Shown: positions 1 through 11,225, counted from the first letter of the stretch. The stretch is DNA of 64,000 bases from Conchocele bisecta (GCA_029237695.1 CM055273.1:58579968-58643967); one strand, 5' to 3'. Numbers and translations: made by a program. The notes: generated from the sequence alone by a model not told the origin.

Positions 1-150
1 TTTACATTTATTGAGCATATGCAGCCTATGCTCAATAAATGTAAATACAAGAATCGTTTACAAGAAAACATTGTTAATGTGACATTTACAGACTATCACA
101 AGTTTGCACTTACGGACATTTTAGTCGTATGAAGTTTAATGAAACGGCCC
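1..150. mobile_element. Family F palindromic element, copy 1 (cut by window edge)
   Basis: The window opens in the central hairpin of family F (TTTACATTTATTGAGCAT and its complement around AGCCTATGC), followed by the right arm with ACGGACATTTTAGTCGTA and the terminus GAAACGGCCCC. Full copies elsewhere show TIRs of about 50 bp starting near GGGGCCGTTTCACTAAAC. No coding capacity. Confidence 0.75.
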
Positions 151-241
151 CAGTAGCCGATTTCATCACGGCCCCAGTAGCCGATTTCATCACGGCCCCA
201 GTAGCCGATTTCATCACGGCCCCAGTAGCCGATTTTATCAA
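146..241 (+). repeat. 24-bp tandem repeat, four units, at an F/A element junction
   Basis: Units at 146-169, 170-193, 194-217 and 218-241 read GGCCCCAGTAGCC then GATTTCATCAC; the first three are identical. Each unit spans the end of family F and the first bases of family A, so the junction itself was amplified. Confidence 0.9.
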
Positions 242-501
242 AATAGCAAAGTATACTTATCTAGCAAAGTATACGTTGAGGCAGTAATCATTTATTTTTA
301 CCGAAATGCACTAGCTATTTATTTAGAACTAACGACTGCATATAGTTGATGATTAATAAATAAATATATTTGATGGCTGTGATAATGTAATAAATTCAGT
401 ATAATAAAAATTAATAAATGTATCCTTAAATTGAAAATTTCTCCCTCAAAGTATACTTTGCTAGATAAGTATACTTTGAAATGTAGATGAAATATGCTAC
501 A
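151..501. mobile_element. Family A long-TIR palindromic element, copy 1
   Basis: Ends match GTAGCCGATTTCATCA and its complement. Subterminal motifs AAAGTATACTT and CAAAGTATACTTTG are mirrored in the two arms, and the inner core is GGCTGTGATAATGTAAT. Other copies: 7448-7787, 17695-18008, 20232-20441, 24574-24873. Non-coding and MITE-like. Confidence 0.8.
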
Positions 502-1738
502 GGTCTACACTGATAGCAAAACCCATAAGCCCCAATTTCTGTAATCACAGCCACGTGCTTAAAATAACAATGGTAGAACATAAAAAGATAGGATATGTTA
601 ATTTCCTGCATAACACTGTTACTGTGAACAATACGTGAACACTCCATGAACAATGTGTTCCTATAACGACCTGTAATGAGCGATTTTATGCCCATGGCAC
701 AATGGCGGGGCCTGAATGGAAGATAGTGCCTCGTATTGTTCGCTGTCGTTCTTTCTAGATCGCCGTATTTTGTCGTATACTCATTAGCATATAGTTCGCG
801 ATTTGACAAAACCGGGTTCATTTCCATGCACTGTATACGGGAATCCTATGCCAAGTTGATGGCGGGGAGGTTAACAGGATATCAGAAATTATACTACTGT
901 ATAACAAAAAACAGTTATCAAAATGGGTTAATAACAGTTTGAATAATAACACATATTTTGTCAAAACAACAGTTAACAAAGGAAACGCGTCAAGACGAGT
1001 TTTTACCCCTGCCCAACAACCGCCACCCCTCTCACCAACCCCTGTGATTTTTTGGTAGAAAACCGATTTGTTCATCCAAACCCACAAAGGTTCGCAGAAT
1101 TAATGGCGAAGAGCGACGACTCGGACCAGATTACGCCAATGCGCCCGGATCCGCAAACAGCATATGCTAGTGAATGAATTTTAGCTGTATATTTGATTAT
1201 TGCGACCAGTGTAGCGCCTGATGAGTCTGCGCATCCGCGCAGACTCATCAGGCGCTACACTGTTCGCCATTCAGCAATTAATTTTGATCTTGTAATGCAA
1301 TTGGATCGCTGATCTAACCTTGAAACTATGTGTGGTACTGTAGAATTGCTAAGTAAAATCTACACTGGTCAAACAAGGATATAATTCTGGTCATAAGGTA
1401 TATTTTGGAGGTAAATTAAGGTGGTCTATTAACTTCGATAATTATAATGTGCTGGTAATCAGGTTTGTGTTGAATTAGTAACTGTGGCGAATTCCAAACA
1501 AATATCGTAAACAAGGACGCACAACAACAAAGAAACAAACTATAGCTAATATTGGTCTAAGGATTGCATTGGAGACACGGTACCAAGCAGTGAAGATGCA
1601 TATGGTTGTATCATTAGCGATATGTCATGCCAATTGTTGTCAAAGACATTGGACATTGGCAAACAATGGATTCGATATTTAACTAAACAGTTTATGTGGC
1701 AGCGTGTCTATGTTACATTGTGTGTTCAAGTCCCCTTA
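502..1738. other. Spacer with one shared core hairpin
   Basis: No gene recognised; open frames here are short and domainless. At 1205-1262 a near-perfect palindrome CAGTGTAGCGCCTGATGAG around TGCGCATCCGCGCA, followed by TGTTCGCCATTC, is the core of family D without its ends. The remainder is AT-rich and shows no structure I can name. Confidence 0.5.
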
Positions 1739-1977
1739 TTAACCCTTTCACCCCTAATTAACTGGAATGGATTTTGATGTGTTAATTTTGCAACCAATCC
1801 AAAAGTCACAAAATGATTTTCAGACTAGTCCATTTATGAAAAGGGGGGTGTTTTTGTTCTAAAAAATATGAAAATTACTTTCAAAAAGTGCAGATCCTGA
1901 TTAGACGGCTTGTTACGAGCCGGCTTATCTGGGTCTGCACTGTTTGCATAAACCGCTATAGTGGGCTTTCGGGTTAA
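1739..1977. mobile_element. Family E TTAA-bounded MITE (piggyBac-like), copy 1
   Basis: Flanked by TTAA at 1739-1742 and 1974-1977. The element begins CCCTTTCACCCC and ends in the mirrored GGG. The centre holds GATCCTGATTAGACGG / GCCGGCTTATCTGGGTC. TTAA targets and CCC-starting ends are features of piggyBac elements. No transposase is present. Confidence 0.8.
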
Positions 1978-2263
1978 AATGGTTAATTTTAATATTACGT
2001 GCATTACTGATATTATGATAAACCGTTCCAAAGCGGTACCATTTTCGTTCTGTCTCATGCTGTTGTGTGTCTACATTGGTTCTATGGCCATGAGTATAGT
2101 ATTCACGGTTATCTAGAATTACCATTTTACCACATGATTAAATTGATTGTTCATGATTGTTCATCATATCGAACATGCATATGTGTTAGAATATGGTGTA
2201 CAAACATCAAAATGCACTCACCTTTCTCGATTTTTGTTCTTTCTCCAGCTGTTTAATCACGTA

Positions 2264-2940
2264 AGTAGACACCCGACTTTTTCCTCTCACTCGTATGTAC
2301 CACGGAAAGTCATTCATGTTGGCAACTCACAATTGGGGGGAATAATCCCCAATTTTTACTGTGCACTTATAACGTTATTTCATCCATTTACCGTAGTCCC
2401 CATCGTGGAAATTCGCCAGTCTTGGCAACTCACAATTGGCGAAAATATTCCTCATACTTAAACCACAGGCACTTTGTGGTATGAACGCCAAAACGCTCTT
2501 TAAATCATACCAAATATTTTACTCCGATATTAAATATCTACAAGGTAGGACACTCGGCATTTTTTCAGCCAACGGAAGTGGGTTATTTACCTTGGGCCCC
2601 GGTTCGCTAATTCAAAAATTGTAACGCGCGTTACAATTACTGTATTAGCGAGCCGAACCCAAGGTACACTAGTGCCACTTCCGTTGGTTGAAAAGATGGC
2701 GAGTGTCCTACCTTCTATAGATATTTAATATCAGAGTAAAATTGAGCATGATTTAAAAATAGTTTTCTCGTTCATACCACAAAGTGCCTGTGACTTTAAC
2801 CATAGACATAAAATACATTAATTCTATGGCTATGCTTTAACTGTGCACTTTTACTGTTATATCGTCACTTGTATGTACCGCGGAAAATCATCTTTATTCA
2901 TTTTGGCAACTCGCAATGAAGAAAATATTCCCAAGACGTG
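2264..2940. repeat. Diverged duplicated segment interrupted by element M1
   Basis: The segment TATGTACCACGGAAA ... TTGGCAACTCACAATTGG occurs at about 2295-2345, partly at 2405-2450, and again at 2870-2920. Insertion of M1 at 2464-2792 separates the second and third occurrences. Function not recognised. Confidence 0.5.
2464..2792. mobile_element. Family M hAT-like MITE, copy 1
   Basis: Begins CACAGGCACTTTG and ends CAAAGTGCCTGTG. Flanks are ACTTAAAC (2456-2463) and ACTTTAAC (2793-2800), an 8-bp target duplication with one mismatch, as made by hAT transposases. The arms are long and near-complementary; the centre is TTGTAACGCGCGTTACAA. Second copy at 21150-21825. Confidence 0.88.
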
Positions 2941-3028
2941 AACTTACAATCTGATATCATCGCTCCAACGGTACACATGATACACATGACTTATATGTGG
3001 TTATGTATGGATGAATGGGGTTATGGTA

Positions 3029-3090
3029 TTTGAGACCAGTGTAGATCCGGATCCACGCAGTTTGATCAGGGTCTGCACTGTTCGGCGGTC
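3029..3090. repeat. Isolated core hairpin of the D type
   Basis: ACCAGTGTAGATCCGGATC and its partner GATCAGGGTCTGCACTG then GTTCGGCGGTC match the core of family D, without the D termini. Confidence 0.55.
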
Positions 3091-3224
3091 AGTCAGTGAC
3101 AACCACAACAATATCTTTGTAACAAGCAGTATCCATATATAGGTCCGTTCATAGATGAAACACGCCATGTGATTGTGTAGCTTCGGGCATCTGCGTAATT
3201 TCATTAAATACGTTTACAAAATTT

Positions 3225-3345
3225 ACAATATTTTTCATAAATACTGTCAAATGTTGATAAAATTTTCAGAGTACATGCGGACGCATGTACTCTGAAAATT
3301 TTATCAACTTTTGACACCATTTACGGAAGATATTGTCAATTTTGT
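3225..3345. repeat. Family N palindrome, copy 1
   Basis: Mirrored arms with GTCAAATGTTGATAAAATTTTCAG leading to the centre GTACATGCGGACGCATGTAC (described by position: 3250-3310). Related arms with GTCATTTACAGAAAAT occur near 4856, 19265, 27280 and 38450. Confidence 0.6.
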
Positions 3346-4185
3346 AAACGTAAATTGCGCAGATGTGCGAAGGTAAACAAATCACATGTCGTGTGTCATT
3401 AATGGAATAAGTTCCATTTCCCCTGTCACAAGTACATATCACTAACGTCGTGTCTCCACTCGCATAACAATGGGTCTTGAGATACGAAATCAATCCAGTT
3501 TCACATTTTCTCCAATAGGCCTATTATCCAACATGCACCTATAATCCGGCATAGTCGCGCGAGGCGGTAATTATATCCGTCGCTCGATGTACCGAGGTTA
3601 CGAAGCCGCTCCATTAACATATTAATATGTTAATACAGTTTAATGCATTTTAATTAAAGTTGAAAGTCCGCTAATTTCATCACGTAATATAACTACACGG
3701 GCATTGTTAGGAAATATCTTTGTGCCTCAGGAGTGACTAACGACACATGTATTTATATGCATTGTCTTTACATGCGTAGCACGTGGTTCAGTTTCGTGTG
3801 TGCACGTTTCGAGTACATTATTTCTTTATAATGAAGCGAGAAAACTCAACCATGTGCACCATTACGCCGTAAATATGTAGTTTATTTCTTTATTTACGTC
3901 TCATAAACTGTACAACCTAACATACAGAACAATTATATAATATACACGCACAGTTGCCATTCAGTATAGAATTATAAGAGACGATAAGTATACCGTGTAT
4001 ATGCCGTTTGCAAATATTCTCGTATTTCACATGTCGTTTATAAAGCAATCCCACATCGCGATTCACTAAGCACGATACGACACAATACCGTTTCCAATGA
4101 ATATTATCCACAATAAAGATGGGTGAATACCTGACAACACCGCATTTGTTGCTTTTGCAACCATTGTAGACGCATAACTACGGAG
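3346..4185. other. Spacer, nothing recognised
   Basis: AT-rich sequence with short open frames only; no domain, no clear repeat boundary. 3540-3600 has several CpGs but no open frame of note. Confidence 0.4.
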
Positions 4186-4189
4186 CCCC

Positions 4190-4500
4190 GCAGGGGACGT
4201 AGAATTCTTTTTTTTTAATTATATATTTCCCACGAAATATACAATTCGTTCCCTCAATTTAACAATTCGTTCCCACGAAATAACAATTCGTTCCCACGAA
4301 ATAACAATTCGTTCCCGCGGGAACGAATTGTTAATTCGTGGGAACGAATCGGGGGAACGAATTGTTATATAGTGGGAACGAATTGTTATACAGTGGGAAC
4401 GAATTGTTATATAGTGGGAACGAATTGTTAATTTGAGGGAACGAATTGTTAAATTAAGGGAACGAATTGTTATTTCGTGGGAACGAATTAAAAAAAAAAG
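4190..4500. mobile_element. Family J foldback built from 21-bp repeats, copy 1
   Basis: Two opposed arrays of a 21-bp unit meet at CGTTCCCGCGGGAACG (about 4312-4327). Units share AACAATTCGTTCCC followed by a variable part (ACGAAAT, TCAATTT). The left flank holds GCAGGGGACGTAGAATTC, which reappears inverted at the end of copy 2 (43176-43195). Because the period is a multiple of three, a repetitive open frame crosses the array; I do not regard it as a gene. Confidence 0.85.
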
Positions 4501-4960
4501 TTTATTACACGACTGTATTATGATTTTTATTATTCTCAGAAGCCCCATGTTATGCAAGACACTGCGTTATTACACTGAATGTTAGTTTTATGCAACATAA
4601 CCAGGCTATACGTCTCTGGCTGATCAAGATCTACACTGGCCAGTAAAGGAATAAGCCCGGTTTTGTCAGATTGCCCCAGGTGCGTATACCACTGTCGCTC
4701 TCGCTCACCATTTACAATGAATATAATTGTTTTGCACTTCACAACTGTCGTAACCTCGGCCAATTGTATAAAAGAAAAGAAAAGTGTGTTAATTTACAAT
4801 TAAAACAAATATTTGAGCCAGAGTCTGACGTTACCACACTTATCGCACCGTCGGATGTCGCCGATACTGATTTCAAGAAAATATATGCAATATTTTCCGT
4901 AAATGACGCACGTAGTTGACATAAAATCCAGAGCTCAACTAGACGTTTGAAATCAATTTA
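4501..4960. repeat. Diverged dispersed repeat and family N arm
   Basis: GTATTATGATTTTTATTATT ... TTTTATGCAACATAA at 4514-4600 resembles 14210-14270. From about 4850 a family N-like arm (TTTCCGTAAATGACG) follows. No gene. Confidence 0.45.
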
Positions 4961-5131
4961 CATCAAAAGCAACTAGAAAATTCATAGAACACGGATACCC
5001 ACACTCATGAAAATTGAGGTCCTTATCTGTAAACATGTTCGAAGTGTCATGAATCTTTTCTGAGTGGTATACGTCTTATGCTCCGAACAAGGACCTAACT
5101 CGACAGTGAGCATTGTGTCAAAGGGAGATAA

Positions 5132-5258
5132 CTCCAAAAGCAGAAAATCCAGAGTTATTTTTCATGCATGCGATAAGCCTTAGGTCTCAATGATTTGAGA
5201 CCTAAGGCTTATCGCATGCATGAAAAATAACTCTGGATTTTCTACTTTTGGAGTGAAT
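5132..5258. repeat. Near-perfect palindrome
   Basis: GAAAATCCAGAGTTATTTTT and GCATGCGATAAGCC are mirrored exactly on the other side of the centre near 5191, giving arms of about 55 bp with almost no spacer. MITE-like; family not seen elsewhere in the window. Confidence 0.7.
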
Positions 5259-5463
5259 GATATGAAACAGGAAATTGTCGTCTTTCCTGCATGTGGCACG
5301 CCTGTAAGTAATGCTGTACACAGGTATGAAGTATCTTGAATATATTCCAAGAAAATAGTGAACATTGTGTGACAGACGGGCGACGCACATACGCACACAC
5401 GGGACGAGCAGCAGTAAACGTGATGTCTCCAAAATAAATTGAGGAGGGCATAAATGTAGTTGA

Positions 5464-5702
5464 AATATCCACAGGTTGAAGTAACGAACCGAGGTCTATA
5501 AATACGTTAAATATACCTAAAAACATCAATAAGTGAAGAAAAAAATCAGCTATTCTTTTGTTTACTCCCTCCTATACACATTTTCATGTATGTGTATAGG
5601 AGGGAGTATGTTTTAGCTAATTTTTCCCCATTTATTGATGCTTTTATGTATGTTTAATGTATTTATAGACATCGGCCCGTTACTTCAACCTGTGGAAATA
5701 TT
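5464..5702. repeat. Long inverted repeat with a GGAGGGAG core
   Basis: Outer arms AATATCCACAGGTTGAAG / CTTCAACCTGTGGAAATATT are at 5464 and about 5680. The inner arms ACTCCCTCCTATACACA / TGTGTATAGGAGGGAGT meet near 5590. MITE-like, non-coding. Confidence 0.7.
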
Positions 5703-6047
5703 AACACCGTTATACGGAACATACCATATATTGACGGTAGTTGTCAGAGAATCTGTTGTTAACAAACAAGTTTAATATACAAAGCCATTATAATAAATTA
5801 ACAAAATAACCTCTCGGTAGACTATGCACAATGAAATGTGCACGCACGGCGATTAAAATTACATTTACAAGTTAGATGGAAATTACATATTGCACTCCAG
5901 ACCACTATAACTCAGCCAAAGTAGTAAATAAACAAACCACTCGGGATAAACAGAATGTATTGCATGAAATGGTATTTTGCAGTGCATTAACACAGTGTAT
6001 TAAAAAGCATAATACACCAATGTAATTGCTATGCTAATGAGACTGAT
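5703..6047. other. Spacer, nothing recognised
   Basis: AT-rich sequence without a supported gene or clear repeat. Confidence 0.4.
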
Positions 6048-6395
6048 ACCAGGCCCGTACGCAGGAATTAATTTAGGGGGGGGGGGGGTGTGTGCGTTAT
6101 CGACGGTGCGAAGGGCTAAACATTTGTTATGCACATCCACGGATACCTCGGCAGATTAAACCCTTTCACCCCTAAGTTACTGGAATGGATTTTGATATTT
6201 TAATTTTGCAACCCAATCCGATCATCACAAAATTAGTTTCAGACCAGTCCATTTATGACTGAACATGGGGTGTTTTTGTTCTAAAAATATGAAAATTACT
6301 TGCAAAAAGTACAGATCCTGATGAGACGGCTCGTCACGAGCCGGCTCATCTGGATGTACATTTTTTGCCAATACCACGGCACTATATAGGCAATA
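6048..6395. mobile_element. Half of family T joined to family E copy 2
   Basis: Left part CAGGCCCGTACGCAGG ... GGTGCGAAGGGCTAAAC matches, inverted, the right part of the element at 53955-54330. It is followed at 6161 by CCCTTTCACCCC of family E, exactly as in that locus. The E right end is missing beyond the GGCAATACTTG region. Confidence 0.7.
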
Positions 6396-6454
6396 CTTGA
6401 CTATATTATCGAACGAGCCTAGCTCGTTCGTAGATCGAACGGAGCTCGGAATAG

Positions 6455-6595
6455 CGCTAAGGGGGTCCGGGGGCATTCCCCCCTGGATTTGTTTTGAAAT
6501 CTACATCGCATTTCCTGCGTTCTGGCGCATTTTGGAGCAACTCGGGTCCGCCCCCCCCCCCCCTCCCCCCCCCCCCCCCCTGAATCCGCCCATAC
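6455..6595. mobile_element. Family U fragment with G/C homopolymer runs
   Basis: AAGGGGGTCCGGGGGCATTCC, then TTTTGAAATCTACATCGCATTTCCTGCG (6492-6520) and a long C run before TGAATCCGCCC. The same parts occur at 16930-17221, 19445-19765 and 58452-58635. The CAGGGGCGGATC-type end suggests a hAT-like MITE. Confidence 0.6.
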
Positions 6596-6783
6596 ATATA
6601 TATAATATTATTTGTGTTGATTTAATATGTTATTTATTAAACTCGTTGCCTGATTGCGTTTATTACTCAATGAGTATGCACACGAGTCATTTAGGATCAT
6701 CTATATAACGTTGTTGTATACCTTTTTAGGGCACAATCTACAGTATATATATAGTCGTTCGGAACAATACTTTAATCCACACT

Positions 6784-7209
6784 ATATTAAGGTGTGGGAT
6801 CACGTGGTTTCCGAACCCAATTTTCCGATTTTACAGTAGATTTTCTTTCCTAACAAACGGACGGATTTAGATGATATGTAGCGAACCAAATACGATGGCA
6901 TATGTATTTTATGGGTGCTCTGAAAGTTATTTACAACAAATTATAATTTTCACAAAGAATTGAGTACCGTTCATTCAAGTGCTCTAGTTTTTATTTACAT
7001 TTACGGTATTAAACCGATTCTTCGTCAAAAGGACAGAATTATGATATTAAAGCAGCCTATACAATAAAGTGCAATGTGTTCCACATTTGCTGTGGTATAT
7101 TTCATAAAAAAATGTAATTCTTTTAGAAAGAAGCTAAAGATAATCTACTGTAACACACATCTAAAAAATATCAAGTTACGCCGTTCGGAAAAACGTGATC
7201 ACACCCGCT
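6784..7209. mobile_element. Family P element, copy 1
   Basis: Ends GGTGTGGGATCACGTGG and its partner ACGTGATCACACC. The interior carries AAACGGACGGATTTAGATGA and no open frame of note. Other copies: 27588-27976 and 58866-59296. Confidence 0.7.
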
Positions 7210-7447
7210 GATATTCATAATTTACGGAAAACATCGATGCAGCCTACCTAATCTTGGATGTATTCCAAATACGTAGGTCGATTTTGTAAAATTGGTTTGC
7301 CCTTGAATAATGAGTATACACCGCTGTAAGTAAGACTGTAGTTCCTTCCTTTGATAACATGCAGTAATGAAACTAATGATAAAATAACAATAGTCTTCTC
7401 GCCGTTAGAAAGTGAACCTAGACGTGAACCAGTAACACCGAAAGTGA

Positions 7448-7787
7448 CCAGTAACCGATTTCATCAAAATTGCAAAGTATACTTTCCTAGCAAAGTATAC
7501 TTTGAGGGAGCAATCATTGATTTTTCCGAAATGCATTATTTCATGCAGAACTAACGATTGCATATATTTGATGATTAAAACTATGCAGAATTATTATACT
7601 GAATTTATTACATTATCACAGCCAAAATTGGCTGTGATAATGTAATAAATTCAGATTTTGGCTGTGATAATGTAATAAATTCAGTATAATAAAAATTAAT
7701 AAATTTATTCTAATATTGAAAATTTCTCCCTCAAAGTATACTTTGCTAGAAAAGTATACTTTGCAATGTTGATGAAATAGGCTACTG
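7448..7787. mobile_element. Family A palindromic element, copy 2
   Basis: Complete, with AGTAACCGATTTCATCA on the left and GATGAAATAGGCTACTG on the right. The AAAGTATACTT subterminal motifs are present, and the core GGCTGTGATAATGTAAT is duplicated in tandem. Confidence 0.82.
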
Positions 7788-8185
7788 AGATGATGTTGAA
7801 AGTTTATGAAAGTCTTATTTCAACGTTAAGAAGTCCGTGTTCTTTTCAACGAAATTCACGAGGTAAAACATACATCCACTGTACATACTGCAAGCCGGTG
7901 TTGACACTAACACTTCCAAATGTACTGATCGTCTTTAAAGTAAAATAAAGAAATATAAACAAACACACGTAAACCATTTTAATGAATAAATACCCGCGAT
8001 CCTAGTTGACCACTTTCGTGAATGCTTTTATGACGCATTTGTTGTATTGGTATGCAGCTGGACACTACAAAACCGGGCTTATTACTGAGTTTGTCCACAA
8101 GTGGATCAGCATGCATAGTCTGATCAGGTTTACACTGTTCGCTGTTGTGTTCCGAAACACTAGAATGCATAAAGGAAGAACGGAA

Positions 8186-8396
8186 ATGTGGCTGTGACTT
8201 GATAAATGTGGCTTATGGGTTGTGCAACCAGTGTAGATCCAGATCAGTCTGTCCATCCGCACAGTCTGATCATGATATGCACTGTTCGCCGTTCCATCAA
8301 TGAAACCCGTTATCAGGCTACAGGACTGCTATTTGAACAGGAGCTACACTGCTCGCAAAAACCAATAAGCCCAATTTCTTCAGTCACGGCCACATT
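8186..8396. mobile_element. Family D element, copy 1
   Basis: Ends ATGTGGCTGTGACTTG and CAGTCACGGCCACAT. Between them are the core hairpin GTGTAGATCCAGATCAG / CTGATCATGATATGC, TGTTCGCCATTC, and a second hairpin ending GGAGCTACACTG. Non-autonomous and non-coding. Confidence 0.82.
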
Positions 8397-8563
8397 TCAT
8401 TTATTGAATGGCGAACAGTGCAGACCCTGATCCGACTGTGTGAACACACCGATGAAGAGGTCGGTTATGTCAGAATATGGCTCACATTCCCCATGCCATT
8501 TACGACAAATCTACCTTTGATAATGTATATAGGGTCCCGCTGTGAAAATGTATTATGGTCATT

Positions 8564-8866
8564 ATAGGAATGAATGGCCTTTTTGTGGAATTTATCGTCT
8601 TGGAAAAGTCGCGGGAATACTGGACGAAGCGATAAAAAATTTCCACAAAAAGGCCATTCATTCCTTATAATTCCAGCATTTGAAATAAATTCATCAAGAA
8701 AATGTGTTTATTTTCCGTTTTCTTAAGAATTATTTTAACTGCGCCTCACGGTTACGGAAAGTAGTTCAGCATGGGAGTTTACTGGGATATAAATTTTGGA
8801 CAGAGACTTGCTACGGGCCAATCAAATTGTTAGGGAATTGTGTAAATATTTTTGTGCTGGAATTAT
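8564..8866. mobile_element. Family B element, copy 1 (one arm lost, chimeric loop)
   Basis: ATAGGAATGAATGGCC to GTGCTGGAATTAT. The left arm reaches TGGACGAAGCGATAAAAAAT and then jumps straight to TTCCACAAAAAGGCC, so most of the inner right arm is deleted. GCGATAAAAA marks the family C-type loop. Confidence 0.85.
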
Positions 8867-9261
8867 AGTATTGTATATACCACTCAAGAGCTGGTTAAAA
8901 TCAGAAAACCTGTAGAGATGTTCATCAGTGTCGCTCTTACTCAGCCTGTAACTAAATCGATGTATGTATATTCTCGTTAATTATGCAGCTAGCAATATCT
9001 TCCCCGCCATGGTGACATTCCCCAGGGAACTATATATAAATTTAAACAGAAACGGGAATTAGACGGCAAAAATACCGGAGTGGAGATATTAGACGTTCAT
9101 AAATCGACTCTATAGGAAAGCGCTGTTCCCCTCCCAGCGAATTAAATAGGCAGTTAATTCTGAAGCAGGAATTAGACATTCGATAGTTTAATATGTCAAA
9201 ATATCAGGGTTTGTCCTACTATTACTCTCCATCACCCTGCTGTGGAAAACATAGGTACATT

Positions 9262-9669
9262 GGGGGATCGTAGCTAGTTATTTCCCTTTGAATTTATTTA
9301 TAGAAATCCGGTCCAAATTGTATATTGTATGACCTAATTGCTTGTAAAACAAGCGAGTATCGCATTATTTGTTGTGTAAAGGAGCCATTTTAGTGTTTTC
9401 CACTAGTGTTGATCCAGATCATCCTACATATTTGATCAATCTGAGCCGGAACTTCAATATTTGCCAGACTCACATGTTCACACTCATTAACTGTATTGCA
9501 ATCAGTGTAGACCCAGATCAGACTGCACATATGTGCAGTCTCATCTGGGTCTACCCTGTTAGCAGTCTTTATTTTTGCACGATTCAGTAAGAAATAAACT
9601 GTAAAATAAACCACAGGACCGTATTTCTATAAATAGATTTGCAAAGGGAAATCAATAGCTACGATCCCC
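9262..9669. mobile_element. Element with 55-bp terminal inverted repeats and two D-type cores
   Basis: GGGGATCGTAGCTAG ... ATAGAAATCCGGTCC on the left is mirrored by GGACCGTATTTCTAT ... TAGCTACGATCCCC on the right. Inside are two hairpins of the GTGTAGACCCAGATCAG type. The termini are unrelated to family D. Confidence 0.7.
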
Positions 9670-10244
9670 ACTGGCGATGTCACACGACCCCGAGTCTTCA
9701 CTGATTGCACAGGCAATAAGACGGGTTTTGTCAGAGAGTGGTTTTACTAAAAGACTGAGTTCGATCCTCACATCTGCGGTTTCCGTGTACGATGCCCACT
9801 TGTTAACATTCACGAGTACCTAAATACTTAAAGCACTCTTTCTGTCAAAGTGAAGAACAATATAAGTCATATTACCATTGTCAACATTCGTCAATAACAT
9901 AATATACGATATAATTGCATAGCACATAAACTTATGTTTCACGATTGATTGTTTAAAGAGATCTGGAAACATTTCGCAAACATCTCGACAGTTTTTCTTT
10001 TTCAGTTTGTTTTGTTAGTCTGTGTTCCACTGGCCACGGTTATACGTACTTTAAGGAACGTATGTTCGATAAGGCCCGATTTCGTGTACATTCTATAAAC
10101 ACATGTTTACAAGAGACCTTTCATAGCATACACAGTCAATCACTTTTAATGGATTTTTAACACTAACTCAAATTCGATTTTTTTTCTCAATAATTAGTCT
10201 AGTGGCCATCTTACCGTGTGAATAGTTTCGTATAAATAGCTTAT
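9670..10244. other. Spacer, nothing recognised
   Basis: AT-rich sequence without a supported gene. It contains a stray TAGCCTGATCAGG-like core remnant at most. Confidence 0.35.
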
Positions 10245-10483
10245 ATGTGGCTGTGACTGGAGAAATGTGGCGTATGTGTTTTGCGATCAGTGTAGATCCA
10301 GATCAGACTGTGCATCCGCACAGTCTGATCAGGATCTGCACTGTTCGCCATTCCAAAATGAGGCACCCGTCATGCTTCAAACAAGCAATATAGATAGCTA
10401 TCAGGCTACATGAGTGTGCTATTGGATCAGGAGCTACACTGATCGCAAATCCCATAAGTCCCATTTCTCCAGTCACTGCCATT
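10245..10483. mobile_element. Family D element, copy 2
   Basis: ATGTGGCTGTGACTGG to CAGTCACTGCCAT. Complete core GTGTAGATCCAGATCAG ... GATCAGGATCTGCACTG, CATGCTTCAAACAAGC, and the second hairpin. Confidence 0.85.
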
Positions 10484-10689
10484 TATGGGTCGCCGCACGC
10501 AACAACACGTGACCAGCCATGATAAAAAGGGCTTGTTGATTCCATCGGATTCGTACTCATATATTTCTGCAGTCTGATGAGGATATACGTTTTTCAACAT
10601 ACATGTACCTATCTTTTGGGGGTGGGGAATTTGGTATATATATTGTTGTCGTGACGCGTGTCCTTATGCCGTATGTCCGACTTTCACGT

Positions 10690-10925
10690 TTCTTGTAAGA
10701 AATAAAACTTGTAAACCGTAATAGCTGGAGACTTGATATTTGGTATCTCACTTTCTTATGGTGCGCAGATGTATATTTCGATGTTTTATCCGACCCCTGG
10801 GTCATGCATGGCTTCCTCTTTCAGACATGAATATTGGAAAAGTATATTTCGATGTTTTATCCGACCCCTGGGTCATGCATGGCTTCCTCTTTCGGACATT
10901 AATATTGGAAAAGGTTGGGAAATTG
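10690..10925. repeat. Tandem duplication of about 79 bp, satellite-related
   Basis: TATATTTCGATGTTTTATCC to ATATTGGAAAAG occurs twice head to tail (about 10769-10847 and 10848-10926), after AACCGTAATAGCTGGAGAC. Motifs AATAGCTRGRGACTTG, GTGCGCAGATG and TCCGACCCCTGG link it to the arrays at 42420-42960 and 49250-50690. Confidence 0.75.
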
Positions 10926-11225
10926 CGCCATCGACTTCAGACTAGTTTTTTTAGAACTCCTTTTAGTAGCAACACTATTGTCAATGGCCAAACTGCGAAC
11001 AGTGAACATCGTGATTATACCACTAAGTTTCACCTCTATGCTGATCTTTGGCTACAGTGATATCAAAGGCAACCTTGACCCCCGACTGAGAAAACGAGCC
11101 TCATGCCATGTATGCCCAGCGTAGGTCATGCTCATCAGTTGTGATCATGAATATTCACCTATTGGGCGGGACTATTATTTAATTATTTAGTAGTAATATT
11201 ATTTTCTAAGAAGCACAATGTTTTA

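Noticed and set aside
4219..4557. 112-codon minus-strand frame rich in TIRS repeats
   Set aside because: Covers the J foldback array; the same explanation applies, and copy 2 does not preserve the frame as a protein.
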